A stretch of 6,129 bases of DNA from Burkholderiales bacterium. GTDB lineage: Bacteria > Pseudomonadota > Gammaproteobacteria > Burkholderiales > Casimicrobiaceae. The stretch lies in the NCBI GenBank assembly GCA_025354075.1, contig JANXNO010000251.1:1-6129 (forward strand). Reading direction: 5' to 3'. Position 1 is the first letter of the stretch, and every line of letters starts with the position of its first letter. Position numbers and translations under genes: made by a program. Shown in pieces: positions 1-6,129 of the stretch. A model generated the notes under the pieces. It saw only the letters and a list, made by a program, of their open reading frames with translations. It was not told the origin of the DNA and did no database searches.

Positions 1-159
1 GTCGGGCGAGCCGATTACGCGGAGCAACAACGAGTCACGTGCTGCACCCGGCGTCTGCGCTGCAGCGGGAAGGTCATTGAGCTTGAAGAACACACCTTTG
101 CTTGTGCCGCCACGCATGTAGGTGGCGGGGATTTTGATTTGTGCCGGATGCGTGCTCAT
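1..159 (-). CDS. prpF: PrpF, 2-methylaconitate cis-trans isomerase (N-terminal fragment, cut by window end)
   Basis: Only the first 53 codons are present; the rest lies beyond position 1. The fragment shows the hallmark N-terminal motif MRGGTSKGVFF at residues 15-25 and ends in VIGSPD, which matches the start of the PrpF family (usually about 390-400 aa). PrpF is a cytosolic, cofactor-independent isomerase of the diaminopimelate-epimerase fold. It converts the trans-2-methylaconitate made by AcnD to a form that an aconitase can hydrate. The ATG (157-159) overlaps the acnD stop codon as ATGA and has a strong AAGGAG seven bases upstream, inside the acnD end, so translational coupling with acnD is likely. 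AcnD needs PrpF for the cycle to run without PrpD, so the pairing supports both calls. Family identity is recalled, not searched. Confidence 0.95.
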   Translation of the reverse strand, partial: MSTHPAQIKIPATYMRGGTSKGVFFKLNDLPAAAQTPGAARDSLLLRVIGSPD

Positions 160-2756
160 GCAGTTGCTCCTTCAAGAAAATCCTTGGCAAAGCGCTGCAA
201 CACACCACCCGCGTCATAGATCGAAACTTCCTCGGCGGTATCTAGACGACACGTCACCGGCACGTCTACGACCTCGCCATTCCTGCGATTGATCACCAGC
301 GTCAGCGTCGCACGTGGCGTGCGTTCGCCGATGACGTCGAACGTCTCGGTGCCATCAATTCCCAGCGTCAAACGCGTCGTGCCGGTCTTGAATTCCAGCG
401 GCAGCACGCCCATGCCGATCAGGTTGGTGCGGTGAATACGCTCGAAGCCTTCAGCCGCGATGGCCTCAACGCCCGCGAGGCGCACGCCCTTCGCCGCCCA
501 GTCACGTGACGAGCCCTGACCGTAGTCGGCACCCGCGATGATGATTAACGGCTGCTTGCGATCCATGTAGGTTTCAATCGCCTCCCACATGCGCACGACT
601 TTGCCCTCCGGCTCAACGCGGGCGAGCGACCCCTTCTTGACCTTTCCATCAATCACGGCCATTTCGTTCACGAGCTGAGGGTTCGCAAAGGTTGCGCGCT
701 GCGCAGTCAAGTGATCGCCGCGATGCGTTGCGTACGAATTGAAGTCCTCTTCCGGCAAGCCCATCTTCGCGAGGTATTCGCCCGCTGCGCTATCGAGCAG
801 GATCGCGTTTGACGGCGAGAGATGATCGGTCGTGATGTTGTCGGGCAGCACAGCGAGCGGGCGCAGGCCGCGCAAAGTGCGCTCGCCTGCCAGCGCGCCT
901 TCCCAATACGGTGGGCGGCGGATGTAGGTGCTTTGGGCACGCCAGTCGTACAGCGGACTGATCTTTTCCGTGCCCACTGCAGCGAAGGTGAACATCGGGT
1001 CGTAGACTCGGCGGAAATGCTCGGGCTTCACGCTGCAGGCCACAATCGCGTCGATCTCGTCATCGCTTGGCCAAATGTCTTTCAGCGTGACTGGTTTGCC
1101 ATCTTTATCAATGCCGAGCGCGTCTTTCTCGATGTCGAAACGCACGGTGCCAGCGATGGCGTACGCCACAACAAGTGGCGGCGAAGCGAGGAAGGCCTGC
1201 TTCGCGTAGGGATGAATGCGACCGTCGAAATTGCGGTTGCCCGAAAGCACCGCTGCCGCATACAAATCGCGATCAATGATTTCTTTCTGGATCGCCGGAT
1301 CGAGCGCACCGCTCATGCCGTTGCACGTCGTGCAGGCGAAACCGACGATACCGAAGCCGAGCTTCTCCAACTCCGCCAGAAGTTTCGACTCTTCGAGATA
1401 AAGCTGCACAGCCTTCGATCCGGGTGCCAACGATGACTTCACCCAAGGCTTGCGCGTCAGCCCACGTGCATTCGCGTTACGCGCGAGCAGGCCCGCTGCG
1501 ATCACATTGCGGGGATTACTGGTGTTGGTGCAACTTGTAATTGCCGCAATGATCACGGCACCATCGGGCATCGTGCCGTCGCTGGCTGCGGGCATCGACC
1601 ATTCACCCGAAATGCCACGCTCGGCGAGTGCTGTTGTCGGCAGGCGCTTGTGCGGATTCGATGGGCCTGCCATATTGCGCACCACGCTCGACAAATCGAA
1701 CTTCAGCACACGTTCGTAAACGGCGGTCGTTAGCGAATCTGCCCACAGGCCTGCAACTTTCGCATACGTCTCAACGAGCTTCACCTGCGCATCCTCGCGC
1801 CCAGTGAGCTTGAGATAAGTGATGGTCTGCTGGTCGATGTAGAACATCGCTGCGGTCGCGCCGAACTCCGGAGTCATGTTCGAAATCGTCGCGCGATCAC
1901 CGAGCGTCAAAGCCGTTGCGCCTTCTCCATAAAACTCAAGATAAGCGCCGACGACCTTCGAGTTGCGCAGGAATTCGGTCAGCGCGAGCACGATGTCGGT
2001 GGCCGTGATGTTCGGCTGCGGCTTGCCGGTGAGTTCGACGCCGATGATGTCTGGCAGCCGCATCCACGAAGCGCGGCCCAGCATCACGCTCTCGGCCTCA
2101 AGACCGCCAACGCCAATGGCGATCACGCCGAGTGCATCAACGTGTGGTGTGTGGCTATCGGTGCCGACCAGCGTATCGGGAAAGGCCACGCCGTCTTTCG
2201 CATGCACGACCGGTGACATGCGCTCCAGGTTGATCTGGTGCATGATGCCGTTGCCGGGCGGGATAACCTCCATGTTTTTGAACGCTTTTTTCGTCCAGTC
2301 GATGAAGTGAAAGCGATCCGCATTGCGGCGATCTTCTACTGCGCGATTTTTGGCGAATGCATTCGGATCGTCGCCGTTGTATTCCACCGCCAGCGAATGA
2401 TCGACGATCAGCTGCGTTGGCACCACGGGGTTCACCTTGGCCGGATCGCCGCCCATATCGGCAATCGCGTCGCGCAACCCGGCGAGGTCAACCAGAGCGG
2501 TTTGACCAAGAATATCGTGACATACGACACGCGCAGGAAACCACGGAAAATCGAGATCGCGTTTGCGTTCGATGAGCTGCTTGAGCGAATCGGTCAGCGT
2601 CGCCGGATCGCAGCGGCGCACGAGATTTTCCGCGTGAACCCGCGAGGTGTATGGCAGCTTTTCGTAGGTGCCGGGCGCAATGCGATTGACCGCGGCACGG
2701 GTGTCAAAGTATTCAAGGGTCGTGCCGGGAAGGGGCTTGCGGTCTGAAGTATTCAT
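156..2756 (-). CDS. acnD: AcnD, Fe/S-dependent 2-methylcitrate dehydratase (aconitase family)
   Basis: This is a complete aconitase-superfamily enzyme of 866 aa from the chosen ATG, the usual AcnD length. It dehydrates 2-methylcitrate to trans-2-methylaconitate in the cytosolic methylcitrate cycle and works with PrpF in place of PrpD. The start MNTSDRKPLPGT followed by YFDTRAAV is typical of AcnD. The [4Fe-4S] ligands are Cys409 in SCTNTSNP and Cys475 and Cys478 in FACTTCNG. VVCHDILGQTALVDLAGLRD and VPTQLIVDHSLAV (about residues 77-122) belong to the core; the C-terminal swivel domain carries DYGQGSSRDWAAKG (about 744-757) and the ERIHRTNLIGMGVLP segment. Reading can extend to a TTG at 2768, adding four residues, but the ATG at 2756 fits known AcnD N-termini. 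Neither start has a clear Shine-Dalgarno. The stop overlaps the prpF start. The fixed AcnD N-terminus and the prpF neighbour argue against plain AcnA, whose family is otherwise close. No frameshift or missing ligand is seen. Confidence 0.97.
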   Translation of the reverse strand: MNTSDRKPLPGTTLEYFDTRAAVNRIAPGTYEKLPYTSRVHAENLVRRCDPATLTDSLKQLIERKRDLDFPWFPARVVCHDILGQTALVDLAGLRDAIADMGGDPAKVNPVVPTQLIVDHSLAVEYNGDDPNAFAKNRAVEDRRNADRFHFIDWTKKAFKNMEVIPPGNGIMHQINLERMSPVVHAKDGVAFPDTLVGTDSHTPHVDALGVIAIGVGGLEAESVMLGRASWMRLPDIIGVELTGKPQPNITATDIVLALTEFLRNSKVVGAYLEFYGEGATALTLGDRATISNMTPEFGATAAMFYIDQQTITYLKLTGREDAQVKLVETYAKVAGLWADSLTTAVYERVLKFDLSSVVRNMAGPSNPHKRLPTTALAERGISGEWSMPAASDGTMPDGAVIIAAITSCTNTSNPRNVIAAGLLARNANARGLTRKPWVKSSLAPGSKAVQLYLEESKLLAELEKLGFGIVGFACTTCNGMSGALDPAIQKEIIDRDLYAAAVLSGNRNFDGRIHPYAKQAFLASPPLVVAYAIAGTVRFDIEKDALGIDKDGKPVTLKDIWPSDDEIDAIVACSVKPEHFRRVYDPMFTFAAVGTEKISPLYDWRAQSTYIRRPPYWEGALAGERTLRGLRPLAVLPDNITTDHLSPSNAILLDSAAGEYLAKMGLPEEDFNSYATHRGDHLTAQRATFANPQLVNEMAVIDGKVKKGSLARVEPEGKVVRMWEAIETYMDRKQPLIIIAGADYGQGSSRDWAAKGVRLAGVEAIAAEGFERIHRTNLIGMGVLPLEFKTGTTRLTLGIDGTETFDVIGERTPRATLTLVINRRNGEVVDVPVTCRLDTAEEVSIYDAGGVLQRFAKDFLEGATA
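167..172 (-). promoter_or_regulatory. Shine-Dalgarno site of prpF inside the acnD 3' end
   Basis: On the minus strand AAGGAG stands seven bases before the prpF ATG and lies within the last codons of acnD. This supports the chosen prpF start and re-initiation by ribosomes finishing acnD. Confidence 0.8.
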
Positions 2757-2864
2757 GGCAATCGTCAAACTATCGCCGTATGTTGGCGGAATGGTTTAAA
2801 GCTCGGCAAGCGCGTCGCGCAAAGCGAGGAGGAAAAGAGAGGGAGCGTGGCGCAGACCACGGTG

Positions 2865-2882
2865 GTCAGCTCGCAAGCTGAC
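2865..2882 (-). other. Short hairpin in the spacer upstream of acnD
   Basis: GTCAGCT (2865-2871) pairs perfectly with AGCTGAC (2876-2882) around a four-base loop. It lies in the 169-base spacer between the unrecognised winged-helix-like gene and acnD. In the minus-strand transcript it is followed by a pyrimidine-rich but not uniform stretch (about 2828-2842), so it is not a clear intrinsic terminator. A second small palindrome, GACCA/TGGTC at 2855-2867, shares bases with it and cannot form at the same time. A weak terminator, an attenuator or chance are all possible. Confidence 0.4.
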
Positions 2883-2925
2883 GCGGTTGCGCGGTGCGCA
2901 GTGCCAGCGCGGTTTAAGCGGGTCG

Positions 2926-3528
2926 CTATTGCGAGAGCAGGAAGCTCACCCGCTGCGAAAACTCTTTCCGCGCTTGTTCGCCCTTCGATTTGGCAATGGC
3001 CGACTCCACCTGCTCGCGTAGCGCCAGCAGCTCTTTGGCAGACATTGCGCGTTCTACTTTGAGTAGCAGCAGCACGCTGCGCAACCCGAGTTCGGACACG
3101 GCCCGCACAAATTCGGGATACAGCAGCTTTTGTTGCGCAGCCTCGTCGACCGTATGCGTGGCCTTGAGTTCCACAACGTCGGCCATCGGCGCGGACAACG
3201 GCGTGGCACCCCGCGTAAATGCTGCCGACGGTGCAGCCACCGGGGCCGCAGGTGACGCGGTCGCAGTCGAAGCCGCAGCCGCAGGCGGAAGCTGCGCCGT
3301 CACCGATCCGTCGGCAACGACCACCTCTATCAGACCCAATTCCGCCAGACGCGCCAGCCCGTCGCGCCCCACTGGCAATTGTGACGCCAGTTGGCTGTAT
3401 TCCGCCGCCGTCTTGTCGCCGTAAACCATCAGCAACAAGGTGCGTAACGGCGCGGTCAACTCTCCGGAGCGTCCTGCCAGCGCGGCGCGCCCGAGGGCGC
3501 TTTTTCTGATGTGATCTCCCGGTTGCAT
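2926..3528 (-). CDS. Unrecognised 200-aa protein with winged-helix-like N-terminus and helical C-terminus
   Basis: I cannot assign a function. Residues about 8-70 look like a compact helical/winged-helix fold ending in LARLAELGLIEVV. I recall this general pattern (LR.LL...G......L....G......L...GLIE) from many uncharacterised betaproteobacterial proteins. Residues about 71-115 form an Ala/Pro/Ser/Thr-rich linker. Residues about 125-200 are predicted helical, with ELGLRSVLLLLKVERAMSAKELLALREQVESAI, which could be a dimerisation or partner-binding part. No signal peptide or convincing membrane segment is seen, so it is probably cytosolic. It sits between prpC (80 bases away) and acnD (169 bases away) on the same strand and may be co-transcribed. 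The ATG at 3528 is the only plausible start nearby and lacks a Shine-Dalgarno. DNA binding is suggested only by fold impression; no recognition helix could be pinned down. The amphipathic pattern and ordinary codon use make it a real gene rather than a chance frame. Confidence 0.8.
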   Translation of the reverse strand: MQPGDHIRKSALGRAALAGRSGELTAPLRTLLLMVYGDKTAAEYSQLASQLPVGRDGLARLAELGLIEVVVADGSVTAQLPPAAAASTATASPAAPVAAPSAAFTRGATPLSAPMADVVELKATHTVDEAAQQKLLYPEFVRAVSELGLRSVLLLLKVERAMSAKELLALREQVESAIAKSKGEQARKEFSQRVSFLLSQ

Positions 3529-3608
3529 GGATTCGCGCTGACGATCTAAGGCAATACATACAGTCTACGCCGAACGCAATACCGGTAGATAAATTCATGG
3601 CTGAGGAA

Positions 3609-4772
3609 TTACCCGCGTTGTTGCATCGGTACAAATGTCTGATCTTCCGGCCCCACATAATTGGCGCTGGGTCGAATGATCTTGCCGTCGATGCGTTGTT
3701 CGATCACGTGCGCCGCCCACCCGCTGGTGCGCGAGATCACAAACAGCGGGGTGAACATCGCCGTCGGCACGCCCATCATGTGATAGCTCACGGCCGAAAA
3801 CCAGTCGAGATTCGGGAACATTTTTTTGATGTCCCACATCACCGTTTCAAGGCGCTCGGCAATGCTGAACATTTTCATGTCGTTGGCATCTTTTGAGAGC
3901 TGGCGCGCGACTTCCTTGATGACCACGTTGCGCGGATCACTGACCGTGTACACCGGGTGGCCGAAGCCGATGACCACCTGTTTGGCTTCAACGCGAGCCT
4001 TGATGTCGGCCTCGGCTTCATCGGGAGAGTCGTAACGTTTTTGCGTTTCGAATGCGACCTCGTTCGCGCCGCCATGCTTCGGCCCGCGCAGTGCAGCGAT
4101 GCCCGCTGTGATCGCGCTGAACATGTCGCTGCCGGTGCCCGCAACCACGCGCGCGGCAAAGGTTGACGCGTTGAACTCATGCTCCGCGTATAGGATTAGC
4201 GACACATGCATCGCCTTGACCCAGCTCTCTGGTGGTTTTTTGCCATGTAGCAAATGCAGAAAGTGTCCGCCGATTGAATCGTCATCGGTCTCAACGTCAA
4301 TGCGCTTGCCGTTGTGACTGTAGTGATACCAGTACAGCATCATCGAACCGAGCGACGCCATCAGCTTGTCGGCAATATCTTTTGCGCCCGGATGATTGTG
4401 GTCATCCTTCTCGGGCGATACGCAACCGAGCACGGACACCGCTGTGCGCATCACGTCCATCGGATGGGCGCTCGGCGGCAATTGCTCCAGCGCGACTTTG
4501 ACCGTAGCAGGCACACCGCGCAGCGACTTCAGTTTGGTCTTGTAGCCCGCGAGTTCGGCGATGGTCGGTAGCTTGCCGTGAACCAGCAGATAAGCGATTT
4601 CTTCAAACTCGCAAACGTTGGCAATGTCCAGAATGTCATAGCCCCGATAAGCCAGATCGTTGCCGGTGCGACCGACCGTGCAGAGTGCGGTGTTGCCAGC
4701 CGTCGTGCCCGAGAGGGCTACAGATTTTTTGGGCTTGAAGGCTCCGGCGGGAGCGGTGGTCGTATCACTCAT
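3609..4772 (-). CDS. prpC: PrpC, 2-methylcitrate synthase
   Basis: This is a complete 387-aa citrate-synthase-family protein, the usual length for PrpC. It condenses propionyl-CoA with oxaloacetate to 2-methylcitrate plus CoA, the first committed step of the methylcitrate cycle, in the cytosol. The N-terminal segment with [16 protein letters not shown] followed by DLAYRGYDI (about residues 19-47) is typical of PrpC and of short type-II-like synthases. Active-site residues visible are His198 in [10 protein letters not shown], His233 in GPKHGGAN, His272 in GFGHPVY, Asp323 in NLDWFSA and Arg348 in VISRTSGW. His233, His272 and Asp323 correspond to the citrate synthase catalytic triad. The ATG has a GGAG eight bases upstream, so the start is well supported. 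Between it and prpB lies an unrelated secreted-protein gene and a repeat element. Some citrate synthase activity is possible, but the prp context makes the methylcitrate role the better call. Confidence 0.97.
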   Translation of the reverse strand: MSDTTTAPAGAFKPKKSVALSGTTAGNTALCTVGRTGNDLAYRGYDILDIANVCEFEEIAYLLVHGKLPTIAELAGYKTKLKSLRGVPATVKVALEQLPPSAHPMDVMRTAVSVLGCVSPEKDDHNHPGAKDIADKLMASLGSMMLYWYHYSHNGKRIDVETDDDSIGGHFLHLLHGKKPPESWVKAMHVSLILYAEHEFNASTFAARVVAGTGSDMFSAITAGIAALRGPKHGGANEVAFETQKRYDSPDEAEADIKARVEAKQVVIGFGHPVYTVSDPRNVVIKEVARQLSKDANDMKMFSIAERLETVMWDIKKMFPNLDWFSAVSYHMMGVPTAMFTPLFVISRTSGWAAHVIEQRIDGKIIRPSANYVGPEDQTFVPMQQRG

Positions 4773-4780
4773 ATTTGTTT

Positions 4781-4784
4781 CTCC
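4781..4784 (-). promoter_or_regulatory. Shine-Dalgarno site of prpC, touching the repeat element
   Basis: GGAG on the minus strand lies eight bases before the prpC ATG and fixes that start. It is immediately adjacent to the end of the 72-bp hairpin element at 4785, so structure in the transcript could affect ribosome access. Confidence 0.75.
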
Positions 4785-4856
4785 GTAGGGTGCGCATCAA
4801 AATGCGCACCTGGTTTCGTCATTCACGCTCGGTGCGCACTTAGGTGCGCACCCTAC
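4785..4856. repeat. REP-like double-hairpin element between the secreted-protein gene and prpC
   Basis: The element begins with GTAGGGTGCGCA (4785-4796) and ends with its exact reverse complement TGCGCACCCTAC (4845-4856). Inside are two hairpins with identical 8-bp stems GGTGCGCA/TGCGCACC: one at 4789-4810 with loop TCAAAA, the other at 4831-4852 with loop CTTAGG, separated by 20 bases. A paired, inverted arrangement like this is what REP/BIME repeats look like, and GTAGGGTGCGCACC-type repeats are scattered in many proteobacterial genomes; those families are usually mobilised by a RAYT transposase, none of which is in this window. There is no T-run after either hairpin on either strand, so it is not a textbook terminator, although it could slow transcription or protect mRNA ends. 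Confidence 0.75.
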
Positions 4857-4880
4857 TTCATTACCAAAAATGTTCTTTGC

Positions 4881-5534
4881 TTAGATAGTGCGACGGGATC
4901 GCGAATTACTCGTTGAGCGTCGTCTCATCAAAAAATTGCTGCCGAACAGGAGCAACACGAGCGAACTTGCTGTAACCGCCGCAATTGACGCTGTTGGAAC
5001 TGGTACGGCGGGTTGCGCTTGAACGAATGAGATAGGACTGCCCGCAGCATCGTATGCAAATCGTCCAATTGTTGGAATCGTTTGATTCTCTCCGCAAAGA
5101 AATCTAAAAGTGACGTCAACGTACAAGGGTTTCCCAGATGCATCAAGTTCGTACCGCAGTATCGTGAACTCTCCGTATAGCGTGTTGCATCCGTTGCCAT
5201 CAATCGACACATCAAGTCCAGGATATCCAGTCGGTTCAAATCCAGCGCGCTGCGCGAGTAAGTAAATACCCGGCTCCAAGATGCGGGTCGTCTTTCGAGT
5301 CGACAGCTGAAGGTCGAATCCATTGCTGAAGGTAAGTGGAGGGGTCTCCGCTATGAAGCTAGTCGAGCTTGGTATGCCATCAATATTTTTTCCAGTGAAT
5401 GAAATAGTTCGTTCGTTGGAAGAGAAGCGCGAAACTGGCCCAGCGATTCCGCCGCTAGCCTCGAAAAGCCAGGTCGATGCGCCGTAGCTAGTGCCGAAAA
5501 GCGATGACATGAGGATCGCTGTGACGTAACGCAT
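4881..5534 (-). CDS. Secreted protein with C-terminal membrane/sorting tail, unknown function
   Basis: From the ATG at 5534 the product is 217 aa. Residues 1-19 (MRYVTAILMSSLFGTSYGA) form a short signal peptide with probable cleavage near residue 18 or 19. The middle (about 20-170) looks beta-rich, with Cys116 and Cys147 that may form a disulfide. The run PGIYLLAQRAGF, then PGLDVS, GNGCNTLYGEFTILRY and FRFLCG resembles a pattern I recall from uncharacterised secreted proteobacterial proteins (Pro-Gly-x-Tyr, Ala-x-Arg, Gly-Cys-Asn, Gly-x-Phe-x-Val, Phe..Cys). The C-terminus is tripartite: PVPTAS (178-183), a hydrophobic stretch (184-203), then RRR and a basic tail. That resembles PEP-CTERM/IPTL-CTERM sorting signals but lacks their canonical motif, so a plain C-terminal anchor is also possible. 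The frame also extends upstream to an ATG at 5660 overlapping the prpB stop, but those 42 residues lack signal-peptide character. GC is lower than in the prp genes. No role in propionate use is evident. Confidence 0.75.
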   Translation of the reverse strand: MRYVTAILMSSLFGTSYGASTWLFEASGGIAGPVSRFSSNERTISFTGKNIDGIPSSTSFIAETPPLTFSNGFDLQLSTRKTTRILEPGIYLLAQRAGFEPTGYPGLDVSIDGNGCNTLYGEFTILRYELDASGKPLYVDVTFRFLCGENQTIPTIGRFAYDAAGSPISFVQAQPAVPVPTASIAAVTASSLVLLLFGSNFLMRRRSTSNSRSRRTI

Positions 5535-5546
5535 TATGGTATCCCG

Positions 5547-5625
5547 GAGAAGCGAAACGCGTCCGGGGCTCACCGTAGCAAACGGACGCGTATCAATTTG
5601 CCTTGACGCGCTGCGCTTCTCAAGG
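5547..5625. repeat. Nested inverted repeats in the spacer between prpB and the secreted-protein gene
   Basis: ACGCGTCCG (5557-5565) pairs exactly with CGGACGCGT (5583-5591) around 17 bases. GAGAAGCG (5547-5554) pairs with CGCTTCTC (5614-5621) outside it. CCTTGA (5601-5606) pairs with TCAAGG (5620-5625), competing with the outer stem. In the minus-strand transcript this follows the prpB stop and precedes the signal-peptide gene start. No T-run follows on either strand. It could be a transcript-end stabiliser, a weak terminator or a remnant of an insertion junction. Confidence 0.5.
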
Positions 5626-5659
5626 CTACGTCCGTCACAAATTGTGCGGGAGAAACGCA

Positions 5660-6129
5660 TTACTTCTTCGCTGCAAATAAAGCGTCAAGGTGCGACTCAA
5701 ACGCGTGATAACCAATTCGGTCATAAAGCTCGTCACGTGTCTGCATGGTCTCAAGGACGTTCTTCTGATGGCCGTCATGGCGAATCGCCTCGTACACGTT
5801 TTCTGCGGCCTTGTTTGCCGCGCGGAACGCGGACAGCGGGTACAGCACTATGCCGCAGCCTGCGCTCTTCAATTCTTCAACCGTGAACAGCGGTGTCTGC
5901 CCGAACTCTGTGATGTTGGCGAGCACTGGCACCTTCACCGCATCAACAAACTTGCGATACGTCGGCAGGTCGTACGCAGCTTCGGCGAAGATGCCGTCGG
6001 CACCGGCTTCTACGCACTTGATGGCGCGTTCGATCGCGGCGTCGACGCCGTGAACCTGAATGGCGTCGGTGCGGGCGATCAGGAAGAAATCGGGGTCGGT
6101 TTTGGCGTCGGCGGCGGCTTTCACGCGGT
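5660..6129 (-). CDS. prpB: PrpB, 2-methylisocitrate lyase (C-terminal part, cut by window end)
   Basis: About 155 C-terminal residues are present; the N-terminal half, including the catalytic KKCGH-type loop and metal-binding region, lies beyond position 6129. PrpB is a cytosolic, Mg-dependent member of the isocitrate lyase/PEP mutase superfamily that cleaves 2-methylisocitrate to pyruvate and succinate, the last step of the cycle. Matching family segments, in order, are [95 protein letters not shown] and the C-terminal LDALFAAKK. The family Arg of ARTDA and the Glu of FAEA are in place; most homologues I recall read FPEA there, a mild Pro-to-Ala change. The stop TAA (5660-5662) shares a base with an ATG in another frame. 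It would normally be followed directly by prpC, but here a secreted-protein gene intervenes. Confidence 0.95.
   Translation of the reverse strand, partial: RVKAAADAKTDPDFFLIARTDAIQVHGVDAAIERAIKCVEAGADGIFAEAAYDLPTYRKFVDAVKVPVLANITEFGQTPLFTVEELKSAGCGIVLYPLSAFRAANKAAENVYEAIRHDGHQKNVLETMQTRDELYDRIGYHAFESHLDALFAAKK

Noticed and set aside
822..1436. A 204-codon open frame on the plus strand
   Set aside because: It lies fully inside acnD, antisense to conserved enzyme sequence, and has no recognisable motif; long antisense frames are common in GC-rich genes.
2238..2747. A 169-codon open frame on the plus strand opposite the acnD 5' part
   Set aside because: Antisense to the conserved AcnD N-terminus and without its own motif or ribosome binding site.
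3512..3528. An alternative start for the unrecognised gene just after a GGGAG within its first codons
   Set aside because: The codon at the right distance is ATC, which is an extremely rare start; the ATG at 3528 is kept despite its poor ribosome binding site.
3529..3608. A possible sigma70-type promoter between prpC and the unrecognised gene (TTGCGT, 17 bases, TATTGC on the minus strand)
   Set aside because: The -10 half matches the consensus poorly, and such a partial match is expected by chance.
2765..3658. A 297-codon open frame on the minus strand covering the unrecognised gene
   Set aside because: Its translation is a low-complexity Arg/Gly/Ala/Cys mixture without domain character, and the overlapping 200-aa frame looks like a real protein.
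4785..4856. Intrinsic terminator for the secreted-protein gene
   Set aside because: The hairpins are strong, but no T-run follows on either strand; the symmetric paired layout fits a REP-like element better.
5536..5886. A plus-strand frame spanning the prpB end and the spacer
   Set aside because: Mostly antisense to conserved PrpB sequence; the translation looks like a shadow rich in Arg and Ser.

Overview
The window reads as part of a propionate-degradation (2-methylcitrate cycle) gene cluster from a Gram-negative bacterium. It is most likely a betaproteobacterium of Burkholderiales type. Three things point there: the AcnD/PrpF version of the pathway in place of PrpD, close sequence agreement with betaproteobacterial enzymes recalled from memory, and a secreted protein with a tripartite C-terminal anchor of a kind common in that group. 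The species cannot be named from this sequence. All supported genes lie on the minus strand, so transcription runs from high to low coordinates.

Layout in the direction of transcription: (1) the C-terminal half of prpB, 2-methylisocitrate lyase, cut by the window end; (2) a short structured spacer, then an unrelated gene for a secreted protein of about 217 aa with a signal peptide, two cysteines and a C-terminal hydrophobic/basic tail, visibly lower in GC than its neighbours; (3) a 72-bp REP-like element of two hairpins with identical stems, touching the Shine-Dalgarno of prpC; (4) prpC, 2-methylcitrate synthase, complete; (5) an unrecognised 200-aa protein with a winged-helix-like N-terminus and a helical C-terminus; (6) acnD, the Fe/S-dependent 2-methylcitrate dehydratase, complete; (7) the first 53 codons of prpF, overlapping acnD by ATGA and cut by the other window end.

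How the enzymes work together: PrpC condenses propionyl-CoA with oxaloacetate to 2-methylcitrate. AcnD dehydrates it to the trans isomer of 2-methylaconitate, PrpF isomerises that product, an aconitase encoded elsewhere rehydrates it to 2-methylisocitrate, and PrpB splits this into pyruvate and succinate. No prpD, prpR-type regulator or propionyl-CoA synthetase gene is visible here; any of them could lie outside the window.

I see no defence system, CRISPR array, transposase, tRNA or rRNA. The enzymes are ordinary. The parts worth a second look are the two non-pathway genes interrupting the cluster, the double-hairpin element beside the prpC ribosome binding site, and two smaller inverted-repeat regions in the spacers. 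No gene-free stretch exceeds 300 bases.
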